Shown: one piece after another, positions 45,759 through 56,025 of the stretch
Numbering within the stretch: the stretch's first letter is position 1
Layout of the letters: each line of letters starts with the position of its first letter
From: Alphaproteobacteria bacterium
GTDB lineage: Bacteria > Pseudomonadota > Alphaproteobacteria > Paracaedibacterales > CAIOTO01
NCBI GenBank assembly: GCA_947488275.1
Contig: CANKZX010000004.1
Location: forward strand, 1-57,166
Direction of reading: 5' to 3'
DNA length: 57,166 bases
The notes under the pieces: model-generated
What the model was told of the DNA's origin: nothing
Database searches by the model: none
Seen by the model: only the letters and a program-made list of their open reading frames with translations
Position numbers and translations under genes: made by a program

Positions 45759-48281
45759 TTATCCAACAACAATATTCACAATACGATTTGGCACCACAAT
45801 CACTTTACGGATCGTCACATCTTTTACATAAGGCAAAACACTGGGCACAGCAAACGCTTGCGCACGTAAGACATCATCATTCATATCAGGCTCTGCAATA
45901 AAGGTGCCTCGCAATTTCCCATTAATCTGAACAGCGATTGTCACTTCATTTGTTTTTGATAACACAGGATCTGGCGTTGGCAAACGCACCTCATCTAACA
46001 TATTACCACCTGTCAATCGTTCATACAGCTCATATCCCATATGCGGCGCAATCGGCACAAGCATTAATACAAAAAACAACAAACCTTCTTCAAGGGCAGC
46101 GCTTGAACTGGTTACGGCAGCTTCCTCTAAAATACGACAGAATTCTCTGTGATAGGCAATCGCTTTGTTAAAAGCATTACGCTCATAACTATCAATCAGC
46201 TTTGCTAAATACTGATGTGAGAGCCTTCGCAAGGCATCATCCCCATCCCGTTTGAGATGAATAGCATCCAAAACGGTATCTGACATACGCGTCACACGAT
46301 TTAAATAGCGCCAACACCCATCAAGTGCCTCCGTATTCCAATCAAAATCTTTCTCAGGCGGAGTATCAGACAACATAAACAAACGCGCCACGTCAGCACC
46401 ATATGAATTTAAGATTTCCATTGGATCGACCAAATTCATCTTTGATTTGCTCATTTTTTCCGCACGACCAATAACGGCTTTTTCGCCCGTCGCCTCAACT
46501 ACCCATTCGCCACGATCATTTTTAATGACATCATTTGGGTATAACCACTTACCTGCCTGATCTTGGTATGTTTCATGGCACACCATTCCCTGGGTGAGCA
46601 AATTCGTAAACGGTTCAGAAAAATCAAGATACCCCAAATCACGTAAAGCCTTTGTGAAAAAACGCGCGTACAATAAATGCAAAACCGCATGTTCAACACC
46701 GCCAATATACCAATCAACAGGTGCCCATTTTCGAACATCCCCCATATCAAAAGGTACGTCGACATCTTTAGGCGAACAATAACGCAAAAAATACCATGAT
46801 GAATCAAAGAATGTATCAAGCGTATCCGTTTCACGGCGCGCAGGCTTGCCGCACTTAGGGCAATCAATATCCTTCCACGTCGAGTGATGTTCTAAGGGGT
46901 TCCCTGGTTTATCAAATGTTACATCCTCAGGTAAAACAACAGGTAAAGCAGAAATTGGCATTGGCACCACACCACAATCATCACAATGCACCATAGGAAT
47001 TGGGCACCCCCAGTAACGCTGACGGGATACAAGCCAATCACGAAGGCGGAATGTCACTTGACTCTCCCCCACCCCTAATTCTTTTAATCGTTGAAGTGCT
47101 GCACTTTTTCCATCAGCAATGGTCATACCATCTAAAAATTCGGATGCCATCAAAATACCATCACCCAAATATGGCAATGTCGCAACATCATCATTTCGAA
47201 CTACACGCTTAATTGGCAATGCATATTTCGTTGCAAAGTCAAAATCACGTTCATCATGGGCTGGACAACCAAATACAGCACCTGTCCCATAGTCCATCAA
47301 CACAAAATTTGCTACATAAACAGGCAACGTCCATGTGGCATCAAAAGGATGGGCAACACGCAACCCCGTATCAAAACCTTTTTTGTCAACGGTGCTAATG
47401 GCCTCTTCCGTTGCAATCATTTGCTGACACTCTTTTATAAAAGCATCCAAACTTGGATTTGTTTGACTGAGTTGTTCTGCCAGTGGATGCGCTGGAGCAA
47501 GTGCAATAAAGGACGCACCAAACAGTGTATCAGGGCGCGTTGTAAACACAGGAATTACATACCCATCATTCTCAATAACAAAATTGATAAGGGCACCTTC
47601 GGATCTGCCAATCCAATTTTCTTGCATTTTTAGAACCTTTTCAGGCCACCCTTTGAGCGTCTGAAGGTCATTCAACAATTCATCCGCATAATCGGTAATA
47701 CGAAGCGACCACTGGCTTAAACGACGTTTTTCAACGAGTGCACCCGACCGCCAACCACGACCATTCACCACTTGTTCATTCGCCAAAACTGAATTCTCGA
47801 TAGGATCCCAATTTACCCATGATTCCTTACGTTCAAGCAATCCTTTTTCATAGAATTCAAGAAATAACCGCTGTTGATGCTTATAATAATCAGGCATACA
47901 GGTTGCTATTTCACGATCCCAATTATATGAAAAACCGAGCGCCTTTAACTGAAAGCGCATTTCTGCCATGTTTTGTGTTGTCCAATGTGATGGATGTACA
48001 TTGTTTTGAATCGCCGCATTTTCCGCTGGCAAACCAAACGCATCCCACCCCATTGGATGCAACACAGAAATCCCTTTCAATCGTTTAAAACGCGCAATCG
48101 CATCGCCAATTGAATAATTACGCACATGCCCCATATGAAGACGACCCGATGGATATGGTAACATTTCAAGGATATACTCATACGAATCCCCTGCTTGTTC
48201 AGCATGAGCTGCATTGTTTTGAGCTTCCCAATTTGCCTGCCATTTTTTTTCAACAGCCTTAAATGCGTATCCGCGTGTCAT
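45759..48281 (-). CDS. leuS: Leucyl-tRNA synthetase
   Basis: 840 residues. The class I HIGH motif appears as HMGH ([19 protein letters not shown]) and the KMSKS loop as [13 protein letters not shown] near residue 608. The editing domain has [17 protein letters not shown] and [20 protein letters not shown] zinc-type insertion is seen around [10 protein letters not shown] and [18 protein letters not shown]. The length is normal. DUF3576 lies upstream on the same strand, a conserved alphaproteobacterial pair. Confidence 0.98.
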   Translation of the reverse strand: MTRGYAFKAVEKKWQANWEAQNNAAHAEQAGDSYEYILEMLPYPSGRLHMGHVRNYSIGDAIARFKRLKGISVLHPMGWDAFGLPAENAAIQNNVHPSHWTTQNMAEMRFQLKALGFSYNWDREIATCMPDYYKHQQRLFLEFYEKGLLERKESWVNWDPIENSVLANEQVVNGRGWRSGALVEKRRLSQWSLRITDYADELLNDLQTLKGWPEKVLKMQENWIGRSEGALINFVIENDGYVIPVFTTRPDTLFGASFIALAPAHPLAEQLSQTNPSLDAFIKECQQMIATEEAISTVDKKGFDTGLRVAHPFDATWTLPVYVANFVLMDYGTGAVFGCPAHDERDFDFATKYALPIKRVVRNDDVATLPYLGDGILMASEFLDGMTIADGKSAALQRLKELGVGESQVTFRLRDWLVSRQRYWGCPIPMVHCDDCGVVPMPISALPVVLPEDVTFDKPGNPLEHHSTWKDIDCPKCGKPARRETDTLDTFFDSSWYFLRYCSPKDVDVPFDMGDVRKWAPVDWYIGGVEHAVLHLLYARFFTKALRDLGYLDFSEPFTNLLTQGMVCHETYQDQAGKWLYPNDVIKNDRGEWVVEATGEKAVIGRAEKMSKSKMNLVDPMEILNSYGADVARLFMLSDTPPEKDFDWNTEALDGCWRYLNRVTRMSDTVLDAIHLKRDGDDALRRLSHQYLAKLIDSYERNAFNKAIAYHREFCRILEEAAVTSSSAALEEGLLFFVLMLVPIAPHMGYELYERLTGGNMLDEVRLPTPDPVLSKTNEVTIAVQINGKLRGTFIAEPDMNDDVLRAQAFAVPSVLPYVKDVTIRKVIVVPNRIVNIVVG

Positions 48282-48324
48282 ACTTCGTTATTCCTAATAC
48301 TTAAAATGTACTTAAAAAAAATCA

Positions 48325-48867
48325 TTACTTTGACTGCATCCGTAAATGACGTGCTTTTGTTAAAATAATATTCTCTAACTCTGTCGATGCTGTACGATCT
48401 TCATCAGACATATTAACCCATTGACCAGCACTTAGACGTTGCTTATGAATCGTTATATGAATTGCCTCTACGCGCAATTCAATACTTGTAATTTTTATCA
48501 TGACTTTTATACGCTCACTTGGCTTCTTCTCATCAACGTACCAGTCCGTTACAATCACGCCGCCATTGGCATCTGCCGATACAAGGGGCATAAAACTAAT
48601 GGCATCCAATGATGCACTCCACAAATAGGGGTTAACCCGCATCCCTGTGCCTTGGGCACCCGAACCTTTTTTCTTTGATCCACCAAAAACGAACGTATCA
48701 TCGCCCGCGATGGAACCAAAATTTGTTTTTCGCTTTGTTTCTTGATCAACGGGCGCAACAACATCAGGATCATCTTTTGATCGAAATTTACTACATCCAG
48801 ACAAAACAAGTACGGCACTTAACACCAATACACATATTCTTAACATTACTTTTTTCCATTTTTTCAT
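48325..48867 (-). CDS. DUF3576 lipoprotein
   Basis: 180 residues. A lipoprotein signal ends VLSGCSKF, with Cys25 as the lipid site. The DUF3576 core is MRVNPYLWSASLDAISFMPL, followed by GVIVTDWYVDEKKPSERIKV and the end LTKARHLRMQ. Outer-membrane location is likely. Role unknown; the partner gene order DUF3576-leuS is conserved. Confidence 0.88.
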   Translation of the reverse strand: MKKWKKVMLRICVLVLSAVLVLSGCSKFRSKDDPDVVAPVDQETKRKTNFGSIAGDDTFVFGGSKKKGSGAQGTGMRVNPYLWSASLDAISFMPLVSADANGGVIVTDWYVDEKKPSERIKVMIKITSIELRVEAIHITIHKQRLSAGQWVNMSDEDRTASTELENIILTKARHLRMQSK

Positions 48868-48910
48868 TTATACCTTTTTATAAAGGTTTTGATGAAAACA
48901 CGCAACAAAC

Positions 48911-48937
48911 AAAAAAAAGTCGACATAAAATGCCGAC
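48911..48937 (-). terminator. Terminator after the first porin
   Basis: On the minus strand GTCGGC, loop ATTTTAT and GTCGAC (one G-U pair), then eight T. Confidence 0.7.
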
Positions 48938-48958
48938 ATTCTTTTATTCATAAAAAAA

Positions 48959-50323
48959 TTAAAAGGATACTTTTGTACCAAGAATAATAACTGTACCCGA
49001 ATTATTTCCAACAGCATTTTGTGCCTTTAAATCTAAATTATAATATTTTTGCGCTGAATCAATAAACTTCTGATTTGTTCTTGTTTTAATAAAATTCACT
49101 TCACCAAAGAAAACAAGACCTTCTACGGCTTTAAAATCCAACGTTGTCGTAACTGTTTTCATTGTTGCTTTATTCGTTGCATCCGTTTTCCGATCCGATT
49201 GGAAATAACCAACCGCAGCCTGATAGGCACCAAACGTGTACCGTGTTCCCATATTCCACGCCTTCCCTGAATCACCTAAATCGGCACCTTCAGGATTATA
49301 CGATCCACGGGCGTCTTTATTACGCTTATAGCCTTGTATCAATTCCTTTGTCATCAGACGTGATTTTTGGTTGTTCAAGAATCCAGCCGCAACTTCAACA
49401 TCTTTGTACGTCATAAGCGCTGATAATTGATAGGCATTTGAATGCTGCGTCTTAAACACACGATTATCGGCAGGCAGTGGCGCACCCACACTATCATACC
49501 CAAGTGGGAAGACAACACGGGCTCTCTCCGTTAACAACAATGCATTTAAATTAATCTTAATATCTTTCCATACTTTTTCATAACTTGCACTGTAAACAAA
49601 GTTATTCAGACCAAAAGGCGCCTCCAAATTGTCAGGATACATACTTGTTTCATGCCCATACCCATTCATTGTTTGCGCAGACAAATTATTACGTCCTAAC
49701 TTACCAAGGTGTGACGTATTTGGCGTATAACTTACACCCACCTGAAAACCGTCAAGCGAAGGCGAAACCCAATTAACTTTTGTGGCAATATCAGGGGAAC
49801 CAATCATTGTCGCCCCTTTAACAACACCTTCAGAGAAATTAAAATAATCAGGCGCTGAGCCGCTAATCCCCCCTAAACCACCCATAATCGTATAAGCTGA
49901 TTGTGACATTGAATCATCAACACCTTTAACATTACCGACCTGCACTGACCCTAAATAATTATGGGTAAAAACAACGTAATTACGTGTCAAACTAGGGCTA
50001 GCTGCCGAAATAGATTCAAAATTAACAACGTAACCATAACCATAGCCTGTTGGCGTTTTTCCATTCACATTAAATGAAAGATCAGATTTAGGAACTCCAA
50101 TTGCTGCAGGTGGACCTCCTCGTCCATTTTCTTTATTCTTTTGAAGTGTACTTACGCCAATTACATTCGTAAAACCTGCTATTTTGAGCGCTGGCGCTGA
50201 TGACCCTGGCATGGTTATTGGTGGCGTTGGCGTTTCAGATTTACCTTCCTCTGCATGCACATTACTTAAACAACCAATAAACGCTGAGGTCATCATAAGA
50301 ATTTTATATTTATTATTTTTCAT
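48959..50323 (-). CDS. Outer-membrane porin (gram-negative Porin_4 type), copy 1
   Basis: 454 residues. A signal peptide (NKYKILMMTSAFIGCLSNVHA) precedes KIAGFTNVIGVSTL and many alternating-hydrophobic strands. The motif RYTFGAYQAAVGYFQSDRKTD is followed by KTVTTTLDFKAVEGLVFFGE and the final strand GTVIILGTKVSF ends with Phe, the outer-membrane assembly signal. It is clearly a paralogue of the gene at 50590, sharing nearly all motif blocks. Each has its own terminator. Confidence 0.92.
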   Translation of the reverse strand: MKNNKYKILMMTSAFIGCLSNVHAEEGKSETPTPPITMPGSSAPALKIAGFTNVIGVSTLQKNKENGRGGPPAAIGVPKSDLSFNVNGKTPTGYGYGYVVNFESISAASPSLTRNYVVFTHNYLGSVQVGNVKGVDDSMSQSAYTIMGGLGGISGSAPDYFNFSEGVVKGATMIGSPDIATKVNWVSPSLDGFQVGVSYTPNTSHLGKLGRNNLSAQTMNGYGHETSMYPDNLEAPFGLNNFVYSASYEKVWKDIKINLNALLLTERARVVFPLGYDSVGAPLPADNRVFKTQHSNAYQLSALMTYKDVEVAAGFLNNQKSRLMTKELIQGYKRNKDARGSYNPEGADLGDSGKAWNMGTRYTFGAYQAAVGYFQSDRKTDATNKATMKTVTTTLDFKAVEGLVFFGEVNFIKTRTNQKFIDSAQKYYNLDLKAQNAVGNNSGTVIILGTKVSF

Positions 50324-50525
50324 AAATGATTCCTAATTTTATAAAAAAATTATCTAAAGTACCACTTACATGTATTACCTCATATAGAAAAAGAAAAAAC
50401 AAGACACTTTAAACATGGGATTTATTCATTTAATACTCATTGTGTTTTTAAATTCACATCGGCAAATTTTACCTACTCTTCTATTAATCTTTAGCTAAAG
50501 TATTAATTTTATCCATTTAAACATA

Positions 50526-50561
50526 AAAAAATAGGTTTACGTATACACAACGTAAACCTAT
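50526..50561 (-). terminator. Terminator after the second porin
   Basis: Perfect 11-bp stem ATAGGTTTACG/CGTAAACCTAT with a nine-base loop and a T-run on the minus strand. Confidence 0.85.
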
Positions 50562-50589
50562 AAATAAGACTAAAAAACGCTATTAATAA

Positions 50590-51990
50590 TTAGAACGATA
50601 CTTTTGTACCAACAATCACAACTGTACCACTATTATTCTTGACAGCGACTTTTGCGTTCTTTTCACCATCATAATAAGCTTGCGCTGCAGCAACAGCTCT
50701 GTCATTTGATTTAGTACGGATATAATCAACCTCACCAAAGAATGTCAACCCTTCTGCTGCCTTAAAATCAAGCGTTGTAGTTACTGTTTTCAACGTTGCT
50801 TTACGAATGGCATCTGTTTTACGATCAGTTTGGAAATAACCAACAGCAGCCTGATAGGCACCAAATGTATAACGTGTACCAGCATTCCATGATGTTCCCG
50901 ATGTACCTAAATACGAATCTTGAGTATTATAAGATCCCTTATAGTCAACATCTTCATACTTTAAAAGTTCGAGTATATCTTTTGTCATCAAACGCGCTTT
51001 ACCATTATCCATCCAGCTACCAGCAAATTCCCAAGCTTTAACTTGCAAGGATCCAGAGAGTTGATAAGCTGTCGAACGTTGCGTCTTAAAGATTTTCTTA
51101 TTTCCTGGAAGAGGAGCCGTTCTACCAGCTTTAACACCGTAAGCCACATCTTTATTAAAAACAAAACGGGAATTTTCTTTTATCGCCAACGCACTTAAAC
51201 CAACAAGACATTCACCCCAGGTTTTCTCGTAGGTAACACCATAAACCATGTTATTTAACCCATATGGGCTAATTTTCTTATCAGGATAAATGGCTGTCGT
51301 ATTACCCATTCCATCATCCGATTGCAACATAGAGTTATCACGCCCTGACTTACCAACATGCGATGTATTTGGTGTATAGCTAAACCCAACCTTCAATCCA
51401 CTAACAGATGGTGATACCCAATTAATCTTTGTGGCAATATCAGGCGTGCCAACCATACGCACACCATCATACACACCCTCTGAAAAATTGAAATAACCAG
51501 ATGCAGACCCATCAAGACCAGCCGCACCACCTATTAACGTATAAGCATGCTTTGTCATCGAATCATCAACACCTTTAACGGCACCAAACTGCACAGCACC
51601 AAGGTCATTATGTGTAAATTGAACATAGTTACGGTTAATATTAGGGCTATAACCAGGCAATGATTTAAAGTTTATCACATATCCATATCCATAACCTGTC
51701 GGTGTTTTACCACCAATTGTAAATTTCAAATCAGATACAGGAATAGCAAAAGACGACAAAGGCCCGCCTCTTCCATTTTGTTTTTCTTGCTGATTAACAG
51801 CTGCGGCAATCACGCTTGTATAACCTGATATTTTCAATGAAGGTGCCTCAGGACCTGTTTTGTCAGCTGACGCCTCTACAGCTGGTGCTGGCGTCGGATT
51901 TACAACAGTCGATGCAACGACAGAACTAACGCCTGTAAGTACAACGAACGCGGAACTCAGCATCATGCTATTTATACTTTTCATTCTCAT
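50590..51990 (-). CDS. Outer-membrane porin (gram-negative Porin_4 type), copy 2
   Basis: 466 residues. A signal peptide (INSMMLSSAFVVLTGVSSVVA) and a short acidic/Pro-rich linker precede LKISGYTSVIAAAVN. Shared blocks with the paralogue include GKTPTGYGYGYVINF, GAVKGVDDSM and NWVSPS. The C-terminus GTVVIVGTKVSF ends in Phe. GGGAG stands before the ATG. Differences concentrate in likely surface loops (for example around EDVDYKGSYNTQDSYLG). Confidence 0.92.
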   Translation of the reverse strand: MRMKSINSMMLSSAFVVLTGVSSVVASTVVNPTPAPAVEASADKTGPEAPSLKISGYTSVIAAAVNQQEKQNGRGGPLSSFAIPVSDLKFTIGGKTPTGYGYGYVINFKSLPGYSPNINRNYVQFTHNDLGAVQFGAVKGVDDSMTKHAYTLIGGAAGLDGSASGYFNFSEGVYDGVRMVGTPDIATKINWVSPSVSGLKVGFSYTPNTSHVGKSGRDNSMLQSDDGMGNTTAIYPDKKISPYGLNNMVYGVTYEKTWGECLVGLSALAIKENSRFVFNKDVAYGVKAGRTAPLPGNKKIFKTQRSTAYQLSGSLQVKAWEFAGSWMDNGKARLMTKDILELLKYEDVDYKGSYNTQDSYLGTSGTSWNAGTRYTFGAYQAAVGYFQTDRKTDAIRKATLKTVTTTLDFKAAEGLTFFGEVDYIRTKSNDRAVAAAQAYYDGEKNAKVAVKNNSGTVVIVGTKVSF

Positions 51991-52265
51991 TGGTTTTCTC
52001 CCAATCTAATTATCTAAAAATTAACATCTTGTTAACCTTTATAAATTCATAGCGCTAACATTCCACCTTGAGCAACCTTCGTTACCCTAAATTCTATGGG
52101 TATGTTTTATGATGTGTTTTTAGCAACACATAATACACCTCCCACAAATAATTTTATGATTTTCATTCTTTAAAATGAATAAATCTTCACAAAATATTTT
52201 TTAATTAACAAATAATTAATAAAAATCATGCAATAATAACGAATAAACATTCATGATGTAAAAAA

Positions 52266-52985
52266 ATGACTATAAAACCTTTATTTATAATCGGATTTAT
52301 TCTGATGTTATCACACGCTATAAAAGCCTATGACACACCACCTGCACGAGGAACTTATCCGCCCCCCGAAGTGCCTTCAGATTTTAATGATGATTTCGAC
52401 TACGCACAAAAGATATTAGAACAACGAAAATTAGCAAAGGAACGCCAAAAGCGCAAATGGACATCTAATGATTATGATGTTGAACCAACATGCACATCAA
52501 ATCCTTACCGTGCAACACCTTACCGTGAAGCAGAAGATATGTATCAACCACAATCATCCCACAAAAAAAGAGCAATCTATCAAGACGATGATTCCTATCA
52601 ACAAAAACCTTCTTTATACAACGAAACACCCTCGCCGCGTTATCAACCTGGAATAGCCTCTCGCTATCAGTCAACCTCCAATGATATCAATCGTTATCGC
52701 GAGACGGATTTTGATCATTATCCCTCTCGTGATGAGGATGAAGAATATCAAGCCGCAAAAAAAATAAAAAGAAAACGCACGGAACAACAATCTGTTGAGG
52801 ATGAAAGAATCGCACAAACCACCGTCAAAGCCCCTCCTTCGACTCAAGAATCAAAAAAAGGGTTTATTGACACAGTTACAGAGAAAGCGGAATCCTTAAA
52901 TCTTGAACAAAAAGCCGACACAGCTCTCAAATTAACAAATACAGCCAACAAACTACTTTCAATGTTCGGTGGATTTAGTGGCTAA
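52266..52985 (+). CDS. Secreted charged protein, unknown function
   Basis: 239 residues. The signal peptide (TIKPLFIIGFILMLSHAIKA) is followed by a highly charged, low-hydrophobicity region rich in Tyr, Arg, Asp, Gln and Pro (YRETDFDHYPSRDEDEEYQA) with a single Cys. The C-terminus is helical (TVTEKAESLNLEQKADTALK) and ends FGGFSG. Probably unstructured for most of its length. I do not recognise a family. Confidence 0.65.
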   Translation: MTIKPLFIIGFILMLSHAIKAYDTPPARGTYPPPEVPSDFNDDFDYAQKILEQRKLAKERQKRKWTSNDYDVEPTCTSNPYRATPYREAEDMYQPQSSHKKRAIYQDDDSYQQKPSLYNETPSPRYQPGIASRYQSTSNDINRYRETDFDHYPSRDEDEEYQAAKKIKRKRTEQQSVEDERIAQTTVKAPPSTQESKKGFIDTVTEKAESLNLEQKADTALKLTNTANKLLSMFGGFSG

Positions 52986-53008
52986 CACCTTAAGCAATCT
53001 CTTCTTTT

Positions 53009-53246
53009 AAACCCCAGTTCGGGATTTCGACAAACAAAAACCTATAGTTTCCATCATGGCGAGCCAGCGTAAGCTGGTGCGGTCATCCAGAAAAACAAAC
53101 ATTTTCGACGTAACAAGCATTTCTGACGCAACAGGCATTTCCGATGTAACAGCCACTGGATCACCACAAAAGCCTTCGGCTTTTTCGTGATGACGATTAC
53201 ATAACATATATAGAGTTTTCTTCATGTTTAATCCCGAATTGGGGTT
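53009..53246. repeat. Nested palindromic repeat island
   Basis: Outer 17-bp inverted arms (53009-53025 and 53230-53246, one mismatch; ACCCCAGTTCGGGATT type) enclose palindrome B (53051-53090, tip CCAGCGTAAGCTGG), about three 18-base tandem units (about 53100-53154, ending GTAACA or GCAACA) and palindrome A (53156-53195, tip AGCCTTCGGCT). It lies between converging genes and may end transcription from both sides. Confidence 0.75.
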
Positions 53247-53259
53247 ATAAAGGTGTTTT

Positions 53260-55728
53260 CTAATAAAATGTCTGTATCACATCCATCATTTCAATATTTT
53301 CCACGGGCAGCATCGGAATCGTACAGCACACACGTGTTCCCTGATTTTCCTTTGAATCAAGAGTAATCGTACCTCCATGAAGTTCAAGCAAACTTTTTAC
53401 AAGCATCAATCCAAGACCAGAGCTAACATTGGCATTACCATTTATTGTTGACTGCTGAAAGGCACGCAAAATACGCTCTTGATCTTCAGCAGAGATCCCT
53501 ATCCCTGTATCTTCAACGATAATATCAATAGCACCTTCAGTCTGACTTTTTATAGCACTTATCGTAATACGCCCTCCATTTGGGGTAAATTTAATAGCAT
53601 TCGTCAGCAAATTAAACAACGCATGTTTTAGACGACGTAAATCAATTTTAAGAACATCTGTTGGTACTTTGTTATCGATAATAAGCTCAACCCCTTGATC
53701 ATTTGCACGATTCTGCACGAGGACAAGCGCACTTTTTAACAAGTTCTCAACTGTAATATCTTGATAATTTAAATTCAGCTTTCCAGCTTCAATACTCGCC
53801 AAATCCAACATATCATTAATCAAATTCATCAAACGATCCGTTGCCTCTGATATCCCTTTACAATAATCAAATTGCTTTTCATTGAGAGAGCCAAAATACT
53901 GATTCAATAAAATCTCACTAAACCCAGCAATCGTATTAAGTGGTGATCGTAATTCATAAGACACATGTGAAATAAAATCTGATTTAAGACGATCTTCATG
54001 TTCTAAGACTTGATTTCGCTCCTTCAACGTATTTTCAAAACGCCATGTATCGCTCACATCAATAAAGCTCAACAAGTGACTGCCATCTGGCAATGGTACA
54101 TACGTATATTCTAAAACCTTATCTTTCTTAAGCAGCAATCGTTGACGTTCAGGGTGACGCCTTGAAATCACATTCAGCATATTTATGCGCCAATTTTTAC
54201 TCTGACGGGAACTCCTAAATTGCCGTGAAACAACTTTTAAGATCTCGTTAATATGAACACCTTCCAAGTGATCTTCTGGTTTTAGATCCCATATACGCTC
54301 CATTGCTGGGTTCGACAAACGCAAACGATAATCCGTACCAAATACAATCAACCCTTCGTACAAATGGTCAATCGTTTCTTTTTGAACCGCTGTTAACGTA
54401 TTATAACTACGTTCAAGAACCAGTTTATCCGTAATGTTATCAAATACATAAAACAAACCACCAGAGAGCATCGGCGCAATAACTAAACGATATGTCAATC
54501 CATCTGGCTGATGCATGATTTCATGAATAGGCTCTAACAACGTATTAAACAAATCACGTCGTTTTTGCTTGTGTGCCTGAAAGTCCGTATACTCAGGAAT
54601 TTTACGTCGCTCACGCAATTGTTCCATAATTTCAAAAAGCGTTGGTCGATTCAAAAGCCAATCTTCATCATGCCCAAACATCGTTCGATAGGCATTATTA
54701 AAGAAATCCAAACGCGCATCAGCACCATAGATAGCAAGAGGTGTCGACAAGTGATTTAAAACATCTGCCTGTGATTGAAGAATTTGCTGTTTTTCTTTCT
54801 CGATATCTTCAAGCTCAGTAATATCCAACGCATAACCAACTGTTTGCATCGTGTCAGGAATCGGAATTTCGGCCAACTCAAGATAACGACGCTCACCAGA
54901 AACAACAATATGCGTACGCGCTGTTACTTTTTCTCGACTTTTCAAGGCGCGCCGCGATAATTCATAGGTGCTCATCTCACCATATCGATCAACCAATTCA
55001 CGATTTTCAGCAATGACACGATAAATACTCGTTTCAAGAGCGCCTGCATATGCCATATTACAATACTGAATACGACCATTCGCATCGCGGCACCACAACG
55101 CAACAGGCGCAATATCCGTCAAAATACGTAACGTATCAACTTCTTGATTTTTTGTTTGTTGCAACGTCCTTAATTTAACTTGTTCCATTAACCGCTGGTT
55201 AATATCTGTAAAACTAAGAACCACCAGTTGTTTGTGTCCAACGGCATTGTTATGAACGTTCTCGTCATACAAATCAGGCGTAGATGGTGCTGTGTAATTT
55301 ATACAACATCCATAAATTTCAATATGCTGCGCATTATCAAAAACACTCAGTTCTAATGTAAAATCACCGCCAAAATTCGTAATATGCTGCAAAGCACGTT
55401 GGAACGATGACTGTGTTGATTCTCCCAAGATTGTGCCTAAATCACTCACACTCAATTGATAATGCGCGTCAACACGAAATAAATTCTTAAATTGTTTTGA
55501 TGTACGAATATAGGTTTGTCCATTAACCCAGCAACACCATGACTGAGGCAATGCCTCTAAAATATTTTGAGAAAGAAGCAATTCTAGATTTTGTTGGTGC
55601 CCACGTAACTGCAATTTCCAATAAGCTTTATAATAGAAAAACGCAACAATCGCAAATCCAATAGCGATACTAAGCGTAAGAAATAAAGCAATTGAGAGTC
55701 CGTTCATAGCACACTTTAAAATAAACAT
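53260..55728 (-). CDS. Membrane-anchored multi-PAS sensor histidine kinase
   Basis: 822 residues. One N-terminal helix (LSIALFLTLSIAIGFAIVAF) is followed by several PAS domains (for example around WCRDANGRIQYCNMAYAGAL, IYGADARLDFFNNAYRTMFG, VFGTDYRLRLSNPAMERIW). The HisKA box is FISHVSYELRSPLNTIAGFS with the phospho-acceptor His. The HATPase has NLLTNAIKFTPNGG (N box), VEDTGIGIS (G1) and GLGLMLVKSLLELHGG (G2). There is no receiver domain and no response regulator beside it. It resembles alphaproteobacterial cell-cycle or stress kinases with a SYELR box; signal unknown. Confidence 0.93.
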   Translation of the reverse strand: MFILKCAMNGLSIALFLTLSIAIGFAIVAFFYYKAYWKLQLRGHQQNLELLLSQNILEALPQSWCCWVNGQTYIRTSKQFKNLFRVDAHYQLSVSDLGTILGESTQSSFQRALQHITNFGGDFTLELSVFDNAQHIEIYGCCINYTAPSTPDLYDENVHNNAVGHKQLVVLSFTDINQRLMEQVKLRTLQQTKNQEVDTLRILTDIAPVALWCRDANGRIQYCNMAYAGALETSIYRVIAENRELVDRYGEMSTYELSRRALKSREKVTARTHIVVSGERRYLELAEIPIPDTMQTVGYALDITELEDIEKEKQQILQSQADVLNHLSTPLAIYGADARLDFFNNAYRTMFGHDEDWLLNRPTLFEIMEQLRERRKIPEYTDFQAHKQKRRDLFNTLLEPIHEIMHQPDGLTYRLVIAPMLSGGLFYVFDNITDKLVLERSYNTLTAVQKETIDHLYEGLIVFGTDYRLRLSNPAMERIWDLKPEDHLEGVHINEILKVVSRQFRSSRQSKNWRINMLNVISRRHPERQRLLLKKDKVLEYTYVPLPDGSHLLSFIDVSDTWRFENTLKERNQVLEHEDRLKSDFISHVSYELRSPLNTIAGFSEILLNQYFGSLNEKQFDYCKGISEATDRLMNLINDMLDLASIEAGKLNLNYQDITVENLLKSALVLVQNRANDQGVELIIDNKVPTDVLKIDLRRLKHALFNLLTNAIKFTPNGGRITISAIKSQTEGAIDIIVEDTGIGISAEDQERILRAFQQSTINGNANVSSGLGLMLVKSLLELHGGTITLDSKENQGTRVCCTIPMLPVENIEMMDVIQTFY

Positions 55729-56025
55729 TTAGTAAAATTGTAAAAGGGTTTGCTTTTTTAGGCAATGTTTTAAAACACCATACATTCGCCTTTTATGCAC
55801 ATTTCAATAAATGCCTTACTCAGCCACCTCGAACAAATCAAAAAACAGCAATTTTAAAATATTAATTTAAATAATAAATATTTTTTATCTAAATTAATTA
55901 CAAATCATATAAACCGAATAAAAAACGACTGATAAACTTAACATATCTATTGACTCTAATATTTTATATGTGCTATCAAAAATTCACTTTAAATATTAGA
56001 AAACACATGAAAGATACAACTTTAT

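Noticed and set aside
53007..53225. Minus-strand frame of 72 codons with a six-residue repeat (VTSEMP, VASEML)
   Set aside because: It is made entirely of palindromic and tandem repeat DNA and is better explained by the repeat island.
55729..56025. Possible gene in the gap after the histidine kinase start
   Set aside because: Very AT-rich, no frame or structure that I can support; probably promoter sequence for the two divergent genes.
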